Source: Hyphomicrobiaceae bacterium (lineage in GTDB: Bacteria; Pseudomonadota; Alphaproteobacteria; Rhizobiales; Hyphomicrobiaceae). Taken from it: 64,000 bases of DNA. The translations under genes were made by a program, and so were the position numbers. The stretch covers positions 2,728,001 through 2,792,000 of the forward strand of contig JAWKWE010000004.1 of NCBI GenBank assembly GCA_041397645.1. The letters are read 5' to 3'. The notes below the pieces were generated by a model, which saw only the letters and a list, made by a program, of their open reading frames with translations, did no database searches and was not told the DNA's origin. Below are positions 46,826 through 54,433 of this stretch, piece after piece; position 1 is the first letter of the stretch; each line of letters begins with the position of its first letter.

Positions 46826-47125
46826 ATGCAGACCTTGAAATTCGGCTTTGTGGCCGCGGCGACGTTGTGCGCGATTTCGGCGACGGCTCAGGCCGCCGAT
46901 TGTGCCAGGATCACGGCCCTCGGCTCAACGTTGACCTACGATACCGCCGTGCTCTTCTCGACAAACGCACTCAAAAATACGCTCGCTGCGCAGGGGCGAG
47001 TGGGCAAGGGGCCGGTGCACACGACCTGCAAAACAGAAACGTTGATGACGACGTGTCACTCCTCGCAGGTCGCATGCAAAGGCGCAACGCCCAAGACTTG
47101 CTTGGGCGCTTGGCTGTGCTTCTGA
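46826..47125 (+). CDS. Small exported Cys-containing protein
   Basis: 99 residues from ATG 46826, preceded by CGGAGG at 5-base spacing. Signal peptide ends ATAQAA near residue 22. The mature part is 75 residues with six cysteines (DCARI, TCKTE, TCHSSQVACKG, TCLGAWLCF), enough for three disulfides. I recognise no family. Confidence 0.65.
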   Translation: MQTLKFGFVAAATLCAISATAQAADCARITALGSTLTYDTAVLFSTNALKNTLAAQGRVGKGPVHTTCKTETLMTTCHSSQVACKGATPKTCLGAWLCF

Positions 47126-47230
47126 CAGGTGAGTGGGCGCGAACGCTAAAGTAACCTCACCGCGATCAATGGTGCGGGGTGACCTTGGCCACCTTTTTTT
47201 GGCAGCGGAGGCGCACCGCGCATTGTATTT

Positions 47231-47278
47231 TACCCGGATATATTGACGGCATAATTTTATCCGGGTATAAATGACTTC
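47231..47278 (+). promoter_or_regulatory. Promoter with operator palindrome for DUF2239 gene, apparently leaderless
   Basis: -35 TTGACG (47243-47248), 17-base spacer, -10 TATAAA (47266-47271). A perfect 10-base inverted repeat TACCCGGATA (47231-47240) / TATCCGGGTA (47258-47267) brackets the -35 and overlaps the -10. The ATG at 47279 lies where transcription should start, and no ribosome site is present. Confidence 0.6.
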
Positions 47279-47848
47279 ATGGATCGATTGCCAGCCTTCG
47301 TTGCTTTTGTCGGGCCCCGCTGCGTTGCCAGCGGCCCGTTGTCAGACATCTTGCCGAACCTCAAAGAGAGGTTTGAACGCGAGCCGTCTGAGCAAATTCT
47401 TGTGTTCGACGGTAATACCGGCAAGCGTGTCGAGCTGGACCTCCGGGGTTGTCTTGATGATGTGCTTAAGCGCTATTCGACAGAGACGTCACGCGGTCCG
47501 GGAAGACCGAAGCTTGGTGTTGTAGGCCGCGAAATTTCGCTTCTACCGAGACATTGGGATTGGCTGGAGGAGCAACCGATTGGGGCGTCTGCTGCTCTAC
47601 GCCGGTTGGTCGAGGCGGCCATTCGACACGAACCCGGAAGAGAACGTGCGCGCCGAATTCGTGCAGCACTCAGCCAATTTCTGTCTGCGTTGGCAGGAGA
47701 CCGTTCCCACTACGAGGATGTGTGTAGGGCTCTGTTTGCTGGCGAAACAGCCCAGTTGCCAGGGCTGATGGCTCGTTGGCCGAAGGATATTCGGGAATAC
47801 GTCCTGGAACGAGCTCAGGCAGCCGCCGAGGCGGAAGCTGCGAAATAG
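47279..47848 (+). CDS. DUF2239-family protein
   Basis: 189 residues. Family features: MDRLPAFVAFVGPRCVASGP, LVFDGNTGKRVELDLRG, the TSRGPGRPKLGVVGREISLL block (about 78-97), PRHWDWLEEQPIGASAALRR and the helical ERARRIRAALSQFLSALAGD. The GRPKLG basic patch and size suggest a DNA- or RNA-binding role, but none is established. The start codon coincides with the predicted transcription start of a well-formed promoter that carries a palindromic operator. Confidence 0.85.
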   Translation: MDRLPAFVAFVGPRCVASGPLSDILPNLKERFEREPSEQILVFDGNTGKRVELDLRGCLDDVLKRYSTETSRGPGRPKLGVVGREISLLPRHWDWLEEQPIGASAALRRLVEAAIRHEPGRERARRIRAALSQFLSALAGDRSHYEDVCRALFAGETAQLPGLMARWPKDIREYVLERAQAAAEAEAAK

Positions 47849-48141
47849 CCAAGCAAGCACGTGAAATAATCGTAGCGTTGTAACGCATGTGGAGCGATGG
47901 CGATTACGCAGCCGTCGCACAACTTGTTGCGCCGTCTAAATGATAGCAATGAATTTAAAGATGTGTGAGACGTGCGTCTTCGAGCAGATTTCATTCTTTC
48001 AGAGGGTCGGTGGTGCGATTCTGACCGGGTTCACCATAATTTCGAGCTGGCTATGGCACCACAGCTGCGCGAAAAATATGGAAGCACGCGAGGCGCTAGA
48101 TTTGGCCGGAAAATTCTGTCTCCTCTCGATATTGAGTCACG

Positions 48142-48834
48142 ATGGAAAGTCAGCAAGAGATGAAACCCTCCAGATCCCTAGCTCTCGCGCTCCTCCTTTG
48201 CCTCCTCTGCCTCAAGGCATTTGCCGGCGTGGCTCATGCCCAGGCTGACGACAACGCCAATTTCCAGGCCGGGGTCTCTGCGCTTCAAGCCAACGATATG
48301 CCGCGCGCTTACCAAGCCTTTCTCAAGGCTGCGGAGGAGGGCCACGCCTCTTCCCAATTCAACGTCGCCGTCATGTATGAGCGGGGGATCGGCGTCGGCA
48401 AAGACGAAAGCAAAGCGCTTGCTTGGTACGAGAAGGCCGCATCACAGGGAAATGCCGACGCGCAATTCAATCTGGGAGTGCTCTACGAAAATGGTCGTGG
48501 CACCAAGGTTGACTTTGAAAAGGCAAATGAGTGGTATCGCAAGGCCTCGGCACAAGGCGATGCGCTAGCCATAGGCAACCTCGGCATGCTGTATTTGCGC
48601 GGCCAGGGCGTGAAGGAAAACAAGGTCGCGGGCGTGGCGCTGCTCTTGGTCTCAGCCACCAAGGACCCTTCGCCCGAGAACCATGCCAAAAAAAATATTG
48701 CGAGTACGCGCGGGCTAACGAGTGCGATGGTCGTTGCTGCCCAAACGCTCTCGCAGAAACTTAGTAGTGCCAATAATTTGCTGGTGCCTCTCGATGAATA
48801 TTTGAAAGAGGCGGAGAGTGGCGCCGCGAAATAG
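48142..48834 (+). CDS. Exported Sel1-repeat protein
   Basis: 230 residues (ATG 48142; ATG 48160 is an alternative). Signal peptide ends VAHA-QAD. Three to four Sel1-type helix pairs follow: AYQAFLKAAEEGHASSQFNV, AVMYERGIGVGKDESKALAW, YEKAASQGNADAQFNLGVLY and ANEWYRKASAQGDALAIGNL. Such solenoids mediate protein contacts in the periplasm. The C-terminal 50 residues are helical without repeats. Confidence 0.87.
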   Translation: MESQQEMKPSRSLALALLLCLLCLKAFAGVAHAQADDNANFQAGVSALQANDMPRAYQAFLKAAEEGHASSQFNVAVMYERGIGVGKDESKALAWYEKAASQGNADAQFNLGVLYENGRGTKVDFEKANEWYRKASAQGDALAIGNLGMLYLRGQGVKENKVAGVALLLVSATKDPSPENHAKKNIASTRGLTSAMVVAAQTLSQKLSSANNLLVPLDEYLKEAESGAAK

Positions 48835-48873
48835 TGGCAGCGATGGCCCGCGTTAGATCGGCCAGCCGATCGC

Positions 48874-49149
48874 TTAGAATTCCTTCATTTGAATGAGTGC
48901 GTTTGCCTCGGCGCCGCCCATTTCGTCCTGATCCACGACGCCATCGTGGTTCTTATCGGCCTTGTTGAAGTGATGCTTGACGAGCGCCTGAAACTCGTTG
49001 GCGTCCAGCTTGCCGTCATGGTTCTTATCTAGCTTTTTGAAGACATTGCCGCCGAGTGCAGCGGCCTCTTTACTGCCCATGTTTTCGGCGTGTGCGGGAA
49101 GGGCTATGGCCATTGCAATTGCGGCCAAGGAAAAGGCTTTAAAACGCAT
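48874..49149 (-). CDS. Periplasmic EF-hand calcium-binding protein
   Basis: 91 residues from ATG 49149, which gives a signal peptide (MRFKAFSLAAIAMAIALPAH, cleavage after AHA); the longer frame is rejected. Two canonical EF-hand loops: DKNHDGKLDANEF (about 41-53) and DKNHDGVVDQDEM (about 64-76), with acidic ligands at 1, 3, 5 and 12. Likely a calcium sensor or buffer in the periplasm. Confidence 0.9.
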   Translation of the reverse strand: MRFKAFSLAAIAMAIALPAHAENMGSKEAAALGGNVFKKLDKNHDGKLDANEFQALVKHHFNKADKNHDGVVDQDEMGGAEANALIQMKEF

Positions 49150-49800
49150 TGGAAACTCCATTCTCTTTAGTCTTAGGCGGGGGATTAGATTGCGTCGCGC
49201 GAGATCACTGGCAATTCGTGCAACATTTGCAGTCATTTCTGCCGAGCTAGGTCCGCTTGTGATCCCGGCACGCGATGTATCCTCATCGCAAATATGTTCT
49301 GGAGTTGGGCTTGCCACATACAAGATCGTAAGCTGCTTGAAGGCAGCGTTCTTCGCGAAAAAGATCAGTTTTCCAAATGGTGACGACGGTCAGACTTCGC
49401 TATTTCTGAGCATTCAGATAAAATTCCGCAGTTTTACATAAAAGTATGGGTTGGGCCCCTTTTCCTCCTCGCGAACGGCCCTATATCGGAGGTGTGGTTC
49501 CTTGCCCCTTCAGGAACCCCTGGATGCCTGCTTTTCTCCCCCGTGAAGCAGCATCAATGGTTTGGGTTCCTCCCCCGGGAACCATTCCAAAAAACCCCCG
49601 GTCCAAGCCGGGGGTTTTTCTTTTTGCCTCTTTGTCGAAGTTCGCAGCCCGCGGCCGTCAGCGGCGATGATGCGGAATACCTGTCGAACGGGTGCTTGCG
49701 ATCAAGTTGTCGTCGATAAGCGTGTGCCGCAAACTTGCGTAGTTCTGTAGATTGAATGGTGGGCTTGCGCATTGTCACGCCCCACCATTTTTGAATTTGG
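49150..49800. other. Long spacer without a supported gene; contains a bidirectional terminator
   Basis: 650 bases. The only clear element is the terminator at 49590-49619. Frames such as 49446-49670 show no motif. Confidence 0.5.
49590..49619. terminator. Bidirectional Rho-independent terminator
   Basis: Stem CCCCCGG / CCGGGGG with loop TCCAAG, flanked by a run of A on the left and TTTTT on the right, so it can work on both strands; it probably ends the leftward ahpC-ahpD unit. Confidence 0.85.
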
Positions 49801-50367
49801 CTATTCGGCGGCGACGGACGAGGCCTGTGCAGGCTCAGCCGTCTGCAGGACGACGGCGACGGATTGAAGAATGGCGGCATACCGCACGGCGGTTTGGATC
49901 GTAGACGACGGCACGTTGTGTTTGCGCAGTTCTTTCTCGTGCGCTTCCATGCAGGCGCCGCATCCGTTGATTGTCGAGACCGCCAGCGACCAAAGCTCGA
50001 AATCCGCCTTTTCAACCCCAGGGTTTGCAATCACGTTCATGCGCAAGCGCGCTGGCATCGACGCATATTCTTTTTCCGGCACGAGATGCAGAAAGCGGTA
50101 GTAGACATTATTCATAGCCATGATAGCGGCCGCCGCTTTGGCAGCAGAGACGGTTTGCGGCGAGGTTTTTAGAGCTGCTTCCTGTTCGAACGCAGCAATC
50201 AGGTCAGGGCATCGCGTCGTGATAGCGCATGCGAGCAGCAGCCCAAATTTCGTCTGGGGGGCAAGCGTATCATCGCTGACAAGGGAGGACAGATTGAGCC
50301 GGACATCTTTTGCGTAGTCCGGCAAGCGCGCAATCAGCGCATCGATCATCATGGCACGGGTTTCCAC
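49801..50367 (-). CDS. ahpD: Alkyl hydroperoxidase AhpD-type protein
   Basis: 188 residues of the carboxymuconolactone decarboxylase/AhpD fold. The redox motif is INGCGACMEAHEKELRKHN (CxxC with the following His), and upstream LACAITTRCPDLIAAFEQEA and AAAAIMAMNNVYYRFLHLV fit the AhpD helices. AhpD reduces AhpC through lipoyl-bearing proteins. The start may be Met1, Met6 or Met7 (MIDALIARL). It lies 73 bases downstream of ahpC, with a hairpin between, and shares its NifA-type promoter. Confidence 0.9.
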   Translation of the reverse strand: METRAMMIDALIARLPDYAKDVRLNLSSLVSDDTLAPQTKFGLLLACAITTRCPDLIAAFEQEAALKTSPQTVSAAKAAAAIMAMNNVYYRFLHLVPEKEYASMPARLRMNVIANPGVEKADFELWSLAVSTINGCGACMEAHEKELRKHNVPSSTIQTAVRYAAILQSVAVVLQTAEPAQASSVAAE

Positions 50368-50389
50368 TTTTCAGAAGCGAACAGTCCAA

Positions 50390-50419
50390 AGCCACAGCAC
50401 GCGCGTGCGCGCTGTGGCT
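50390..50419 (-). other. Hairpin between ahpC and ahpD
   Basis: Arms AGCCACAGC / GCTGTGGCT around a GC-rich 12-base centre; no T-run on the coding strand. It may attenuate or protect the ahpC message so that ahpC exceeds ahpD. Confidence 0.5.
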
Positions 50420-50440
50420 CGTGGGTCTTTTGATGAAGAT

Positions 50441-50995
50441 CTAGGCTGCTTTCAGAGTTTCGCCGCCGACCTGGCGATTGCACGGGCACAGCTCATCCGT
50501 TTGAAGTGCATCAAGCACGCGCAAGGTATCCTTAGGATTGCGACCCACATTCAAGTTCGTCGCGTAAACGTGCTGGATGACGTTGTCGGGATCGACAATG
50601 TATGTGTAGCGATAGGCGACGCCAGCTGAAGAGCGCACGCCCAAGCCGTCGATCAGCGAACCTGTGGTGTCCGCGAAGGACCAGATCGGCAGCTTGTCGA
50701 GCGACTTGTGATCGCGACGCCAGGCAAGTTTGCAGAACTCGTTGTCCGAAGAGCCGCCCAGGACTACGGCATCGCGATCGGCAAAATCGCGCGTGAGGCT
50801 GGCGAACTCTGCGATCTCCGTTGGGCAGACGAAAGTGAAGTCCTTCGGATAGAAAAAGATCACCTTCCATTTTCCCGGAAAGCTATCCTGGGTGAGCGTC
50901 TCGAACGCGCTCTGTCCCTTTTCTTCATGGGCGTTGAAGCCTGGCTTCACACCTGTGATCTCGAATGGAGGAAGCTTGTCGCCAATTCCGAGCAT
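50441..50995 (-). CDS. ahpC: Peroxiredoxin AhpC
   Basis: 184 residues. Thioredoxin-fold peroxidase: peroxidatic Cys in KDFTFVCPTEIAEFASL (about 57), and a C-terminal CPCNR segment (LCPCNRQVGG) with the resolving Cys. It reduces hydrogen peroxide, organic peroxides and peroxynitrite. Ribosome site AGGAG lies 6 bases before the ATG at 50995. A perfect -24/-12 promoter and a TGT-N10-ACA site precede it, so expression should follow nitrogen fixation. Confidence 0.94.
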   Translation of the reverse strand: MLGIGDKLPPFEITGVKPGFNAHEEKGQSAFETLTQDSFPGKWKVIFFYPKDFTFVCPTEIAEFASLTRDFADRDAVVLGGSSDNEFCKLAWRRDHKSLDKLPIWSFADTTGSLIDGLGVRSSAGVAYRYTYIVDPDNVIQHVYATNLNVGRNPKDTLRVLDALQTDELCPCNRQVGGETLKAA

Positions 50996-51035
50996 TGTGA
51001 ACTCCTGCGTGTGGATGCGGTCAGGCTAAGGCTCA

Positions 51036-51050
51036 GCAAACGCTGTGCCA
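51036..51050 (-). promoter_or_regulatory. Sigma-54 promoter of ahpC-ahpD
   Basis: Minus strand reads TGGCAC-AGCGT-TTGC, a full match to the -24/-12 consensus. Predicted transcription start is near 51025, 30 bases before the ahpC ATG. Confidence 0.85.
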
Positions 51051-51101
51051 TGTGTAAGTTATTGGAAATGCGTGATTTCCAGTGTTCGCCACGCGACAAA
51101 T

Positions 51102-51117
51102 TGTAGGCTGCCCGACA
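51102..51117. promoter_or_regulatory. NifA upstream activator site for ahpC
   Basis: TGT-AGGCTGCCCG-ACA matches TGT-N10-ACA and lies about 51 bases upstream of the ahpC -24 element. Confidence 0.7.
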
Positions 51118-51161
51118 ATCGCTGTTGGGTTTCGATAGCCATCAGGAGCGTCAACGAGGCG

Positions 51162-51662
51162 TCAGCCAGGCACTGCGAGTTTCGATTTTTTTTTGCCGTG
51201 GTCGGCGATCCACTTCTCCAGCCACTGGACGTGCTCGGCTTCTTCCTCGACGAATTCCTTGGCAAGGACTTTGATCTCGGGATTGGTCGTGGTGTCGTGT
51301 ACGAGCTTGTAGAACGCATGTCCGCGCTTCTCGCTTTCGAGGGCGATTTCAATCGCCTCGTCGTAGGCAATCAGCGGGTCGGACGCCCATATCGCGGCTG
51401 TTTCAGGACTTTCAAAATCCGGCCACTGGTAGTCGTCAGGCAGGATCACGGGGATCTCGCGGAAGCCGGATCTGGCTTTCGCATCCTGCAAATGCATGCG
51501 CGAGTAGTCGGAGAGCTTGCGAAACAGCGCACCGACGGGTTTGTTGCCCGCCGCTTCCATGGAATCGGCAAGGTGGCCGAAGCGCAAGGTTGCCTCTTCT
51601 TCCAGTTTGACGGCGTAGCAAAGGAAGACTTCAACGGACGTGGTCACATCCTCTAGGAGCAT
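51162..51662 (-). CDS. Ferritin-like (rubrerythrin-type) protein
   Basis: 166 residues forming a four-helix di-iron pattern: KLEEEATLRFGHLADSMEAA, FRKLSDYSRMHLQDAKAR (Glu and His ligands), AIEIALESEKRGHAFYKLVH and EFVEEEAEHVQWLEKWIADH (ExxH). It lacks the rubredoxin-like tail of true rubrerythrins. It lies 54 bases downstream of the 2Fe-2S ferredoxin gene and shares its NifA-type promoter. Roles in iron supply or in oxygen/peroxide removal for nitrogenase are both possible. Confidence 0.85.
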   Translation of the reverse strand: MLLEDVTTSVEVFLCYAVKLEEEATLRFGHLADSMEAAGNKPVGALFRKLSDYSRMHLQDAKARSGFREIPVILPDDYQWPDFESPETAAIWASDPLIAYDEAIEIALESEKRGHAFYKLVHDTTTNPEIKVLAKEFVEEEAEHVQWLEKWIADHGKKKSKLAVPG

Positions 51663-51716
51663 GGCACTTCATCCCGGTAGCGTGTGAATTTTCGGCGCGG
51701 CGTGAAGCTGGCGGTG

Positions 51717-52082
51717 TCAGGCGCCGCCCGGCACGCCGGTGAATTTCACCCGAATGTCCTCGTCGCGCACGATGTACTGACAGGCGAGTCGGAAGCGTGG
51801 GTTGATGTCGTTCACCGCGGCCCGCTCAATTTCTTCCTTGGTGATCTTACCAAGGGATTTGAGCAGGCTTTTTTCCTTGTCGGTGAGCATCTCGCCCATG
51901 TTCTTGCCGGACAAATGCTCAACTTCGATGAGGCAGGATCCGCAATTGCCGTCGCGGCACTCGAAAGGCAGAGGGATCTTGTTCTTCTCGGCAATGGCGA
52001 GAATCGTGCCTCGGTCGCCTGCGATGGCGTAGACGGTAACGTCTTTATGCAGCAGTGGTGAAGCAAAGGTAATTTGGGCCAT
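51717..52082 (-). CDS. 2Fe-2S ferredoxin of the nif region
   Basis: 121 residues from ATG 52082 (MAQITF); the longer frame starts upstream of the predicted transcription start. Cluster ligands: C-x4-C-x2-C in FECRDGNCGSC (about 41-49) and the distant Cys in RLACQY, the plant-type pattern. An insert between them (LSGKNMGEMLTDKEKSLLKS) is typical of nif-linked FdxD/Shethna-type ferredoxins, thought to protect nitrogenase or feed electrons. It heads a leftward pair with the ferritin-like gene under a sigma-54 promoter, divergent from nifA. Confidence 0.9.
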   Translation of the reverse strand: MAQITFASPLLHKDVTVYAIAGDRGTILAIAEKNKIPLPFECRDGNCGSCLIEVEHLSGKNMGEMLTDKEKSLLKSLGKITKEEIERAAVNDINPRFRLACQYIVRDEDIRVKFTGVPGGA

Positions 52083-52130
52083 GGGTGTGCAGCCAATTCT
52101 TGTAAGGACGCCGGACGTGAGCGCCACTCA

Positions 52131-52145
52131 GCAAGAGATGTGCCG
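52131..52145 (-). promoter_or_regulatory. Sigma-54 promoter of the ferredoxin/ferritin-like pair
   Basis: Minus strand reads CGGCAC-ATCTC-TTGC: one mismatch to TGGCAC-N5-TTGC, with the required GG-N10-GC spacing. Predicted start near 52120, about 38 bases before the ATG at 52082. Confidence 0.75.
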
Positions 52146-52200
52146 ATAAACCAAGGGCCCGAAATACCTGCATTGTTGCTGTCACATTATCGGGGTGCGA

Positions 52201-52216
52201 TGTCCCGAAGCCTACA
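52201..52216. promoter_or_regulatory. NifA upstream activator site in the fdx/nifA spacer
   Basis: TGT-CCCGAAGCCT-ACA matches TGT-N10-ACA, 55 bases upstream of the ferredoxin -24 element. It also lies upstream of nifA, but no -24/-12 element points toward nifA. Confidence 0.65.
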
Positions 52217-52424
52217 AAATGTCGCTTGTGTCGGTGACGTCTCAGTCTGACCGTTGCCGGTTAGTTGGTCGCACTGCCGACGCACTGCAAAAAGGCACAG
52301 TGCCCAATAAATTCATGGGGTTTGCAAAAAAGATTGGCGCGACAAACCCCGGTTGAGGGGCGTACAATTTTGCACATGCGAAAGAGACGTCTTATGTCTC
52401 AGCCCATTTGAAAGGGCTTTAACG

Positions 52425-54173
52425 ATGATGGCATCCCATTCGGCCGGAATGCCGCTCGCTACAGAGCGTGGAGCGAGCCAGGCCATAAGCAGATTGCAAG
52501 GTGAAGTAGCGCTAAGCGGGATTTATGAGGTCTCAAAGATTCTCGCGAAGCCTGCGCGCCTGGAAACCACGCTCTCCAACGTGCTCAACCTGCTGTCTTC
52601 CTATCTCGACATGAGGCAGGGCACGATCATGCTGCTTGACGATGACGATGTCCCCGAGATCGTCGTCGGAAACTGCTGGAGCGAAGATCTTTCACACGCC
52701 GACGCGGCCAGCATTCCGCGCCAAGCGCTAGATCAGATCATCGCTACGGCAATGCCGCTGATTGTGGAAAATGCGGAATCCCACCCGCTGTTTGCAACCC
52801 AGCTTGCAGACGGCAGCCTCAAGCATCAGTCGTTCATTGGCGTCCCGATCAAGATCGAGGACCGCGTGGTCGGTACGATCTCGATCGACCGGCCGAGCGG
52901 GGGCGCGTCGTCGTTAGGCTTTGATCCCGATGTGCGCTTTCTTTCGATGATCGCCAATCTAATTGGGCAGACCATCCATCTGCACCGCGTGATCGCCCGG
53001 GATCGGCAGCGTTTGCTCGATGAGAGTAGGCGGCTTGAAAAGCAGTTGGCGACGAGCGCGCCTGCCAAGATCGGCAAGAGCAAGGCGGATGCGCACGGCA
53101 TTGTGGGCGAGAGTCCGCAGATCCGCGCGGTTCTCGACAAGATCGCCATCGTCGCCAAATCGAACGCGACCGTGCTGCTGCGCGGCGAGTCCGGCACGGG
53201 CAAGGAGCTTTTTGCACGCGCCATTCATGAACTTTCGCCCCGAGCGAAAGGGCCCTTCGTCAAGGTGAACTGCGCCGCGCTGCCTGAGAGCGTTCTGGAA
53301 TCAGAGCTTTTTGGGCATGAGAAAGGTGCATTTACCGGAGCGGTGAGCGCGCGTCAGGGCCGCTTCGAGTTGGCGGACGGGGGCACGATCTTCCTCGACG
53401 AGATCGGGGAAATTTCTCCCTCTTTCCAGGCCAAACTGCTGCGTGTTCTGCAGGAGGGCGAATTCGATCGGGTTGGCAGCACGAAAACGCAGAAAGTCAA
53501 AGTGCGCGTCGTTGCCGCCACGAATAAGGATCTGGAACAGGCGGTCACCGCAGGCACGTTCAGGGCCGACCTGTACTATCGCATCTCGGTGGTGCCGCTG
53601 ATGCTGCCGGCCTTGCGCGAGCGCAAAAGCGACATCCCCGCGCTTGCCCAGTCGTTCCTGACGCGTTTCAACAAGGAAAACGGACGCGATCTGCAACTGA
53701 CCAAGGGTGCGCTCGACGTTCTGAAAGCCTGCTATTTCCCGGGCAATGTGCGCGAGCTGGAAAACTGCATCTTCCGGACGGCCACTCTAGCGCGCGGGCC
53801 TGCCATTGAAGGTATCGATTTCGCCTGCGGTCATGGAGAGTGTTTGTCTTCAGTGCTTTGGCGCTCCAAGCCGCACGCCCCCGCAAACCGGGCGCCAGCC
53901 ACGATGATTCCGCTGCCTGTGACGCCGTCTCAAGCGGCCGAGCCGGACGAAGATCATTCCTGCGCGTGTGGCTCTCCGGTTCCGGGCGAAGGCGATTGCA
54001 CGACGCCAGATGTGTGCGGGACCCAAGGAACCCGGGTTTCGCGCGCTCAGCTCATCGACGCGATGGAGCGATGTGGATGGGTTCAGGCCAAGGCCGCGCG
54101 GATTCTAAGACTGACGCCGCGTCAGATCGGCTATGCGCTCAAGAAACACAATGTTGATGTGAAGAAGTTCTGA
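52425..54173 (+). CDS. nifA: Nif-specific sigma-54 activator NifA
   Basis: 582 residues from ATG 52425. GAF domain (about 25-180), AAA+ domain (about 215-450) with Walker A GESGTGKE, the sigma-54 contact loop ELFGHEKGAFTGA and Walker B GTIFLDEIGE, and a C-terminal Fis-type helix-turn-helix (VQAKAARILRLTPRQIGYAL). Between the AAA+ and DNA-binding domains lie cysteines (NCIFRTATL, DFACGHGECLSS) and a Cys-rich linker (SCACGSPVPGEGDC), the pattern of oxygen-sensitive alphaproteobacterial NifA. The only upstream promoter-like match is a weak TACAAT at 52363; no sigma-54 promoter is seen for it. Confidence 0.96.
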   Translation: MMASHSAGMPLATERGASQAISRLQGEVALSGIYEVSKILAKPARLETTLSNVLNLLSSYLDMRQGTIMLLDDDDVPEIVVGNCWSEDLSHADAASIPRQALDQIIATAMPLIVENAESHPLFATQLADGSLKHQSFIGVPIKIEDRVVGTISIDRPSGGASSLGFDPDVRFLSMIANLIGQTIHLHRVIARDRQRLLDESRRLEKQLATSAPAKIGKSKADAHGIVGESPQIRAVLDKIAIVAKSNATVLLRGESGTGKELFARAIHELSPRAKGPFVKVNCAALPESVLESELFGHEKGAFTGAVSARQGRFELADGGTIFLDEIGEISPSFQAKLLRVLQEGEFDRVGSTKTQKVKVRVVAATNKDLEQAVTAGTFRADLYYRISVVPLMLPALRERKSDIPALAQSFLTRFNKENGRDLQLTKGALDVLKACYFPGNVRELENCIFRTATLARGPAIEGIDFACGHGECLSSVLWRSKPHAPANRAPATMIPLPVTPSQAAEPDEDHSCACGSPVPGEGDCTTPDVCGTQGTRVSRAQLIDAMERCGWVQAKAARILRLTPRQIGYALKKHNVDVKKF

Positions 54174-54193
54174 CGCTCTTTTGGGGCGCTATC

Positions 54194-54243
54194 GAGAAGC
54201 CGTGCCTTCCAAGTCCCCCGGAAGGCACGGCTTCTCATTTTTG
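54194..54243 (+). terminator. Strong terminator of nifA
   Basis: Perfect 17-bp stem (54194-54210 with 54220-54236; GAGAAGCCGTGCCTTCC on the left) with a 9-base loop, followed by ATTTTTGT. It separates nifA from nifB, so the two are transcribed independently. Confidence 0.92.
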
Positions 54244-54319
54244 TGGCCCGGCGCTTCGCAATCGGCGGCCCCAATGATCCGCACCATGGCGCTGCGATGT
54301 CGGGTTGCCGACATGGATC

Positions 54320-54335
54320 TGTCGGGCGCCTGACA
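54320..54335. promoter_or_regulatory. NifA upstream activator site for nifB
   Basis: TGT-CGGGCGCCTG-ACA matches TGT-N10-ACA, 43 bases upstream of the nifB -24 element. Confidence 0.75.
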
Positions 54336-54378
54336 CACGGATTTTGGCAATATGTAGCAAAATCAGCCAGATAGAAGC

Positions 54379-54394
54379 TGGCACCGAGCTTGCA
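54379..54394 (+). promoter_or_regulatory. Sigma-54 promoter of nifB
   Basis: TGGCAC-CGAGC-TTGCA is a full -24/-12 match. Predicted start near 54405, 29 bases before the nifB ATG. Confidence 0.9.
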
Positions 54395-54433
54395 CTTACC
54401 TTCACAAAGAGGACCTTTGTGAAAGGGGTGAAC

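Noticed and set aside
52353..52424. Longer nifA reading frame starting at 52353
   Set aside because: The first 24 residues do not resemble NifA N-termini, while ATG 52425 gives a normal one with an AAAGGG stretch upstream.
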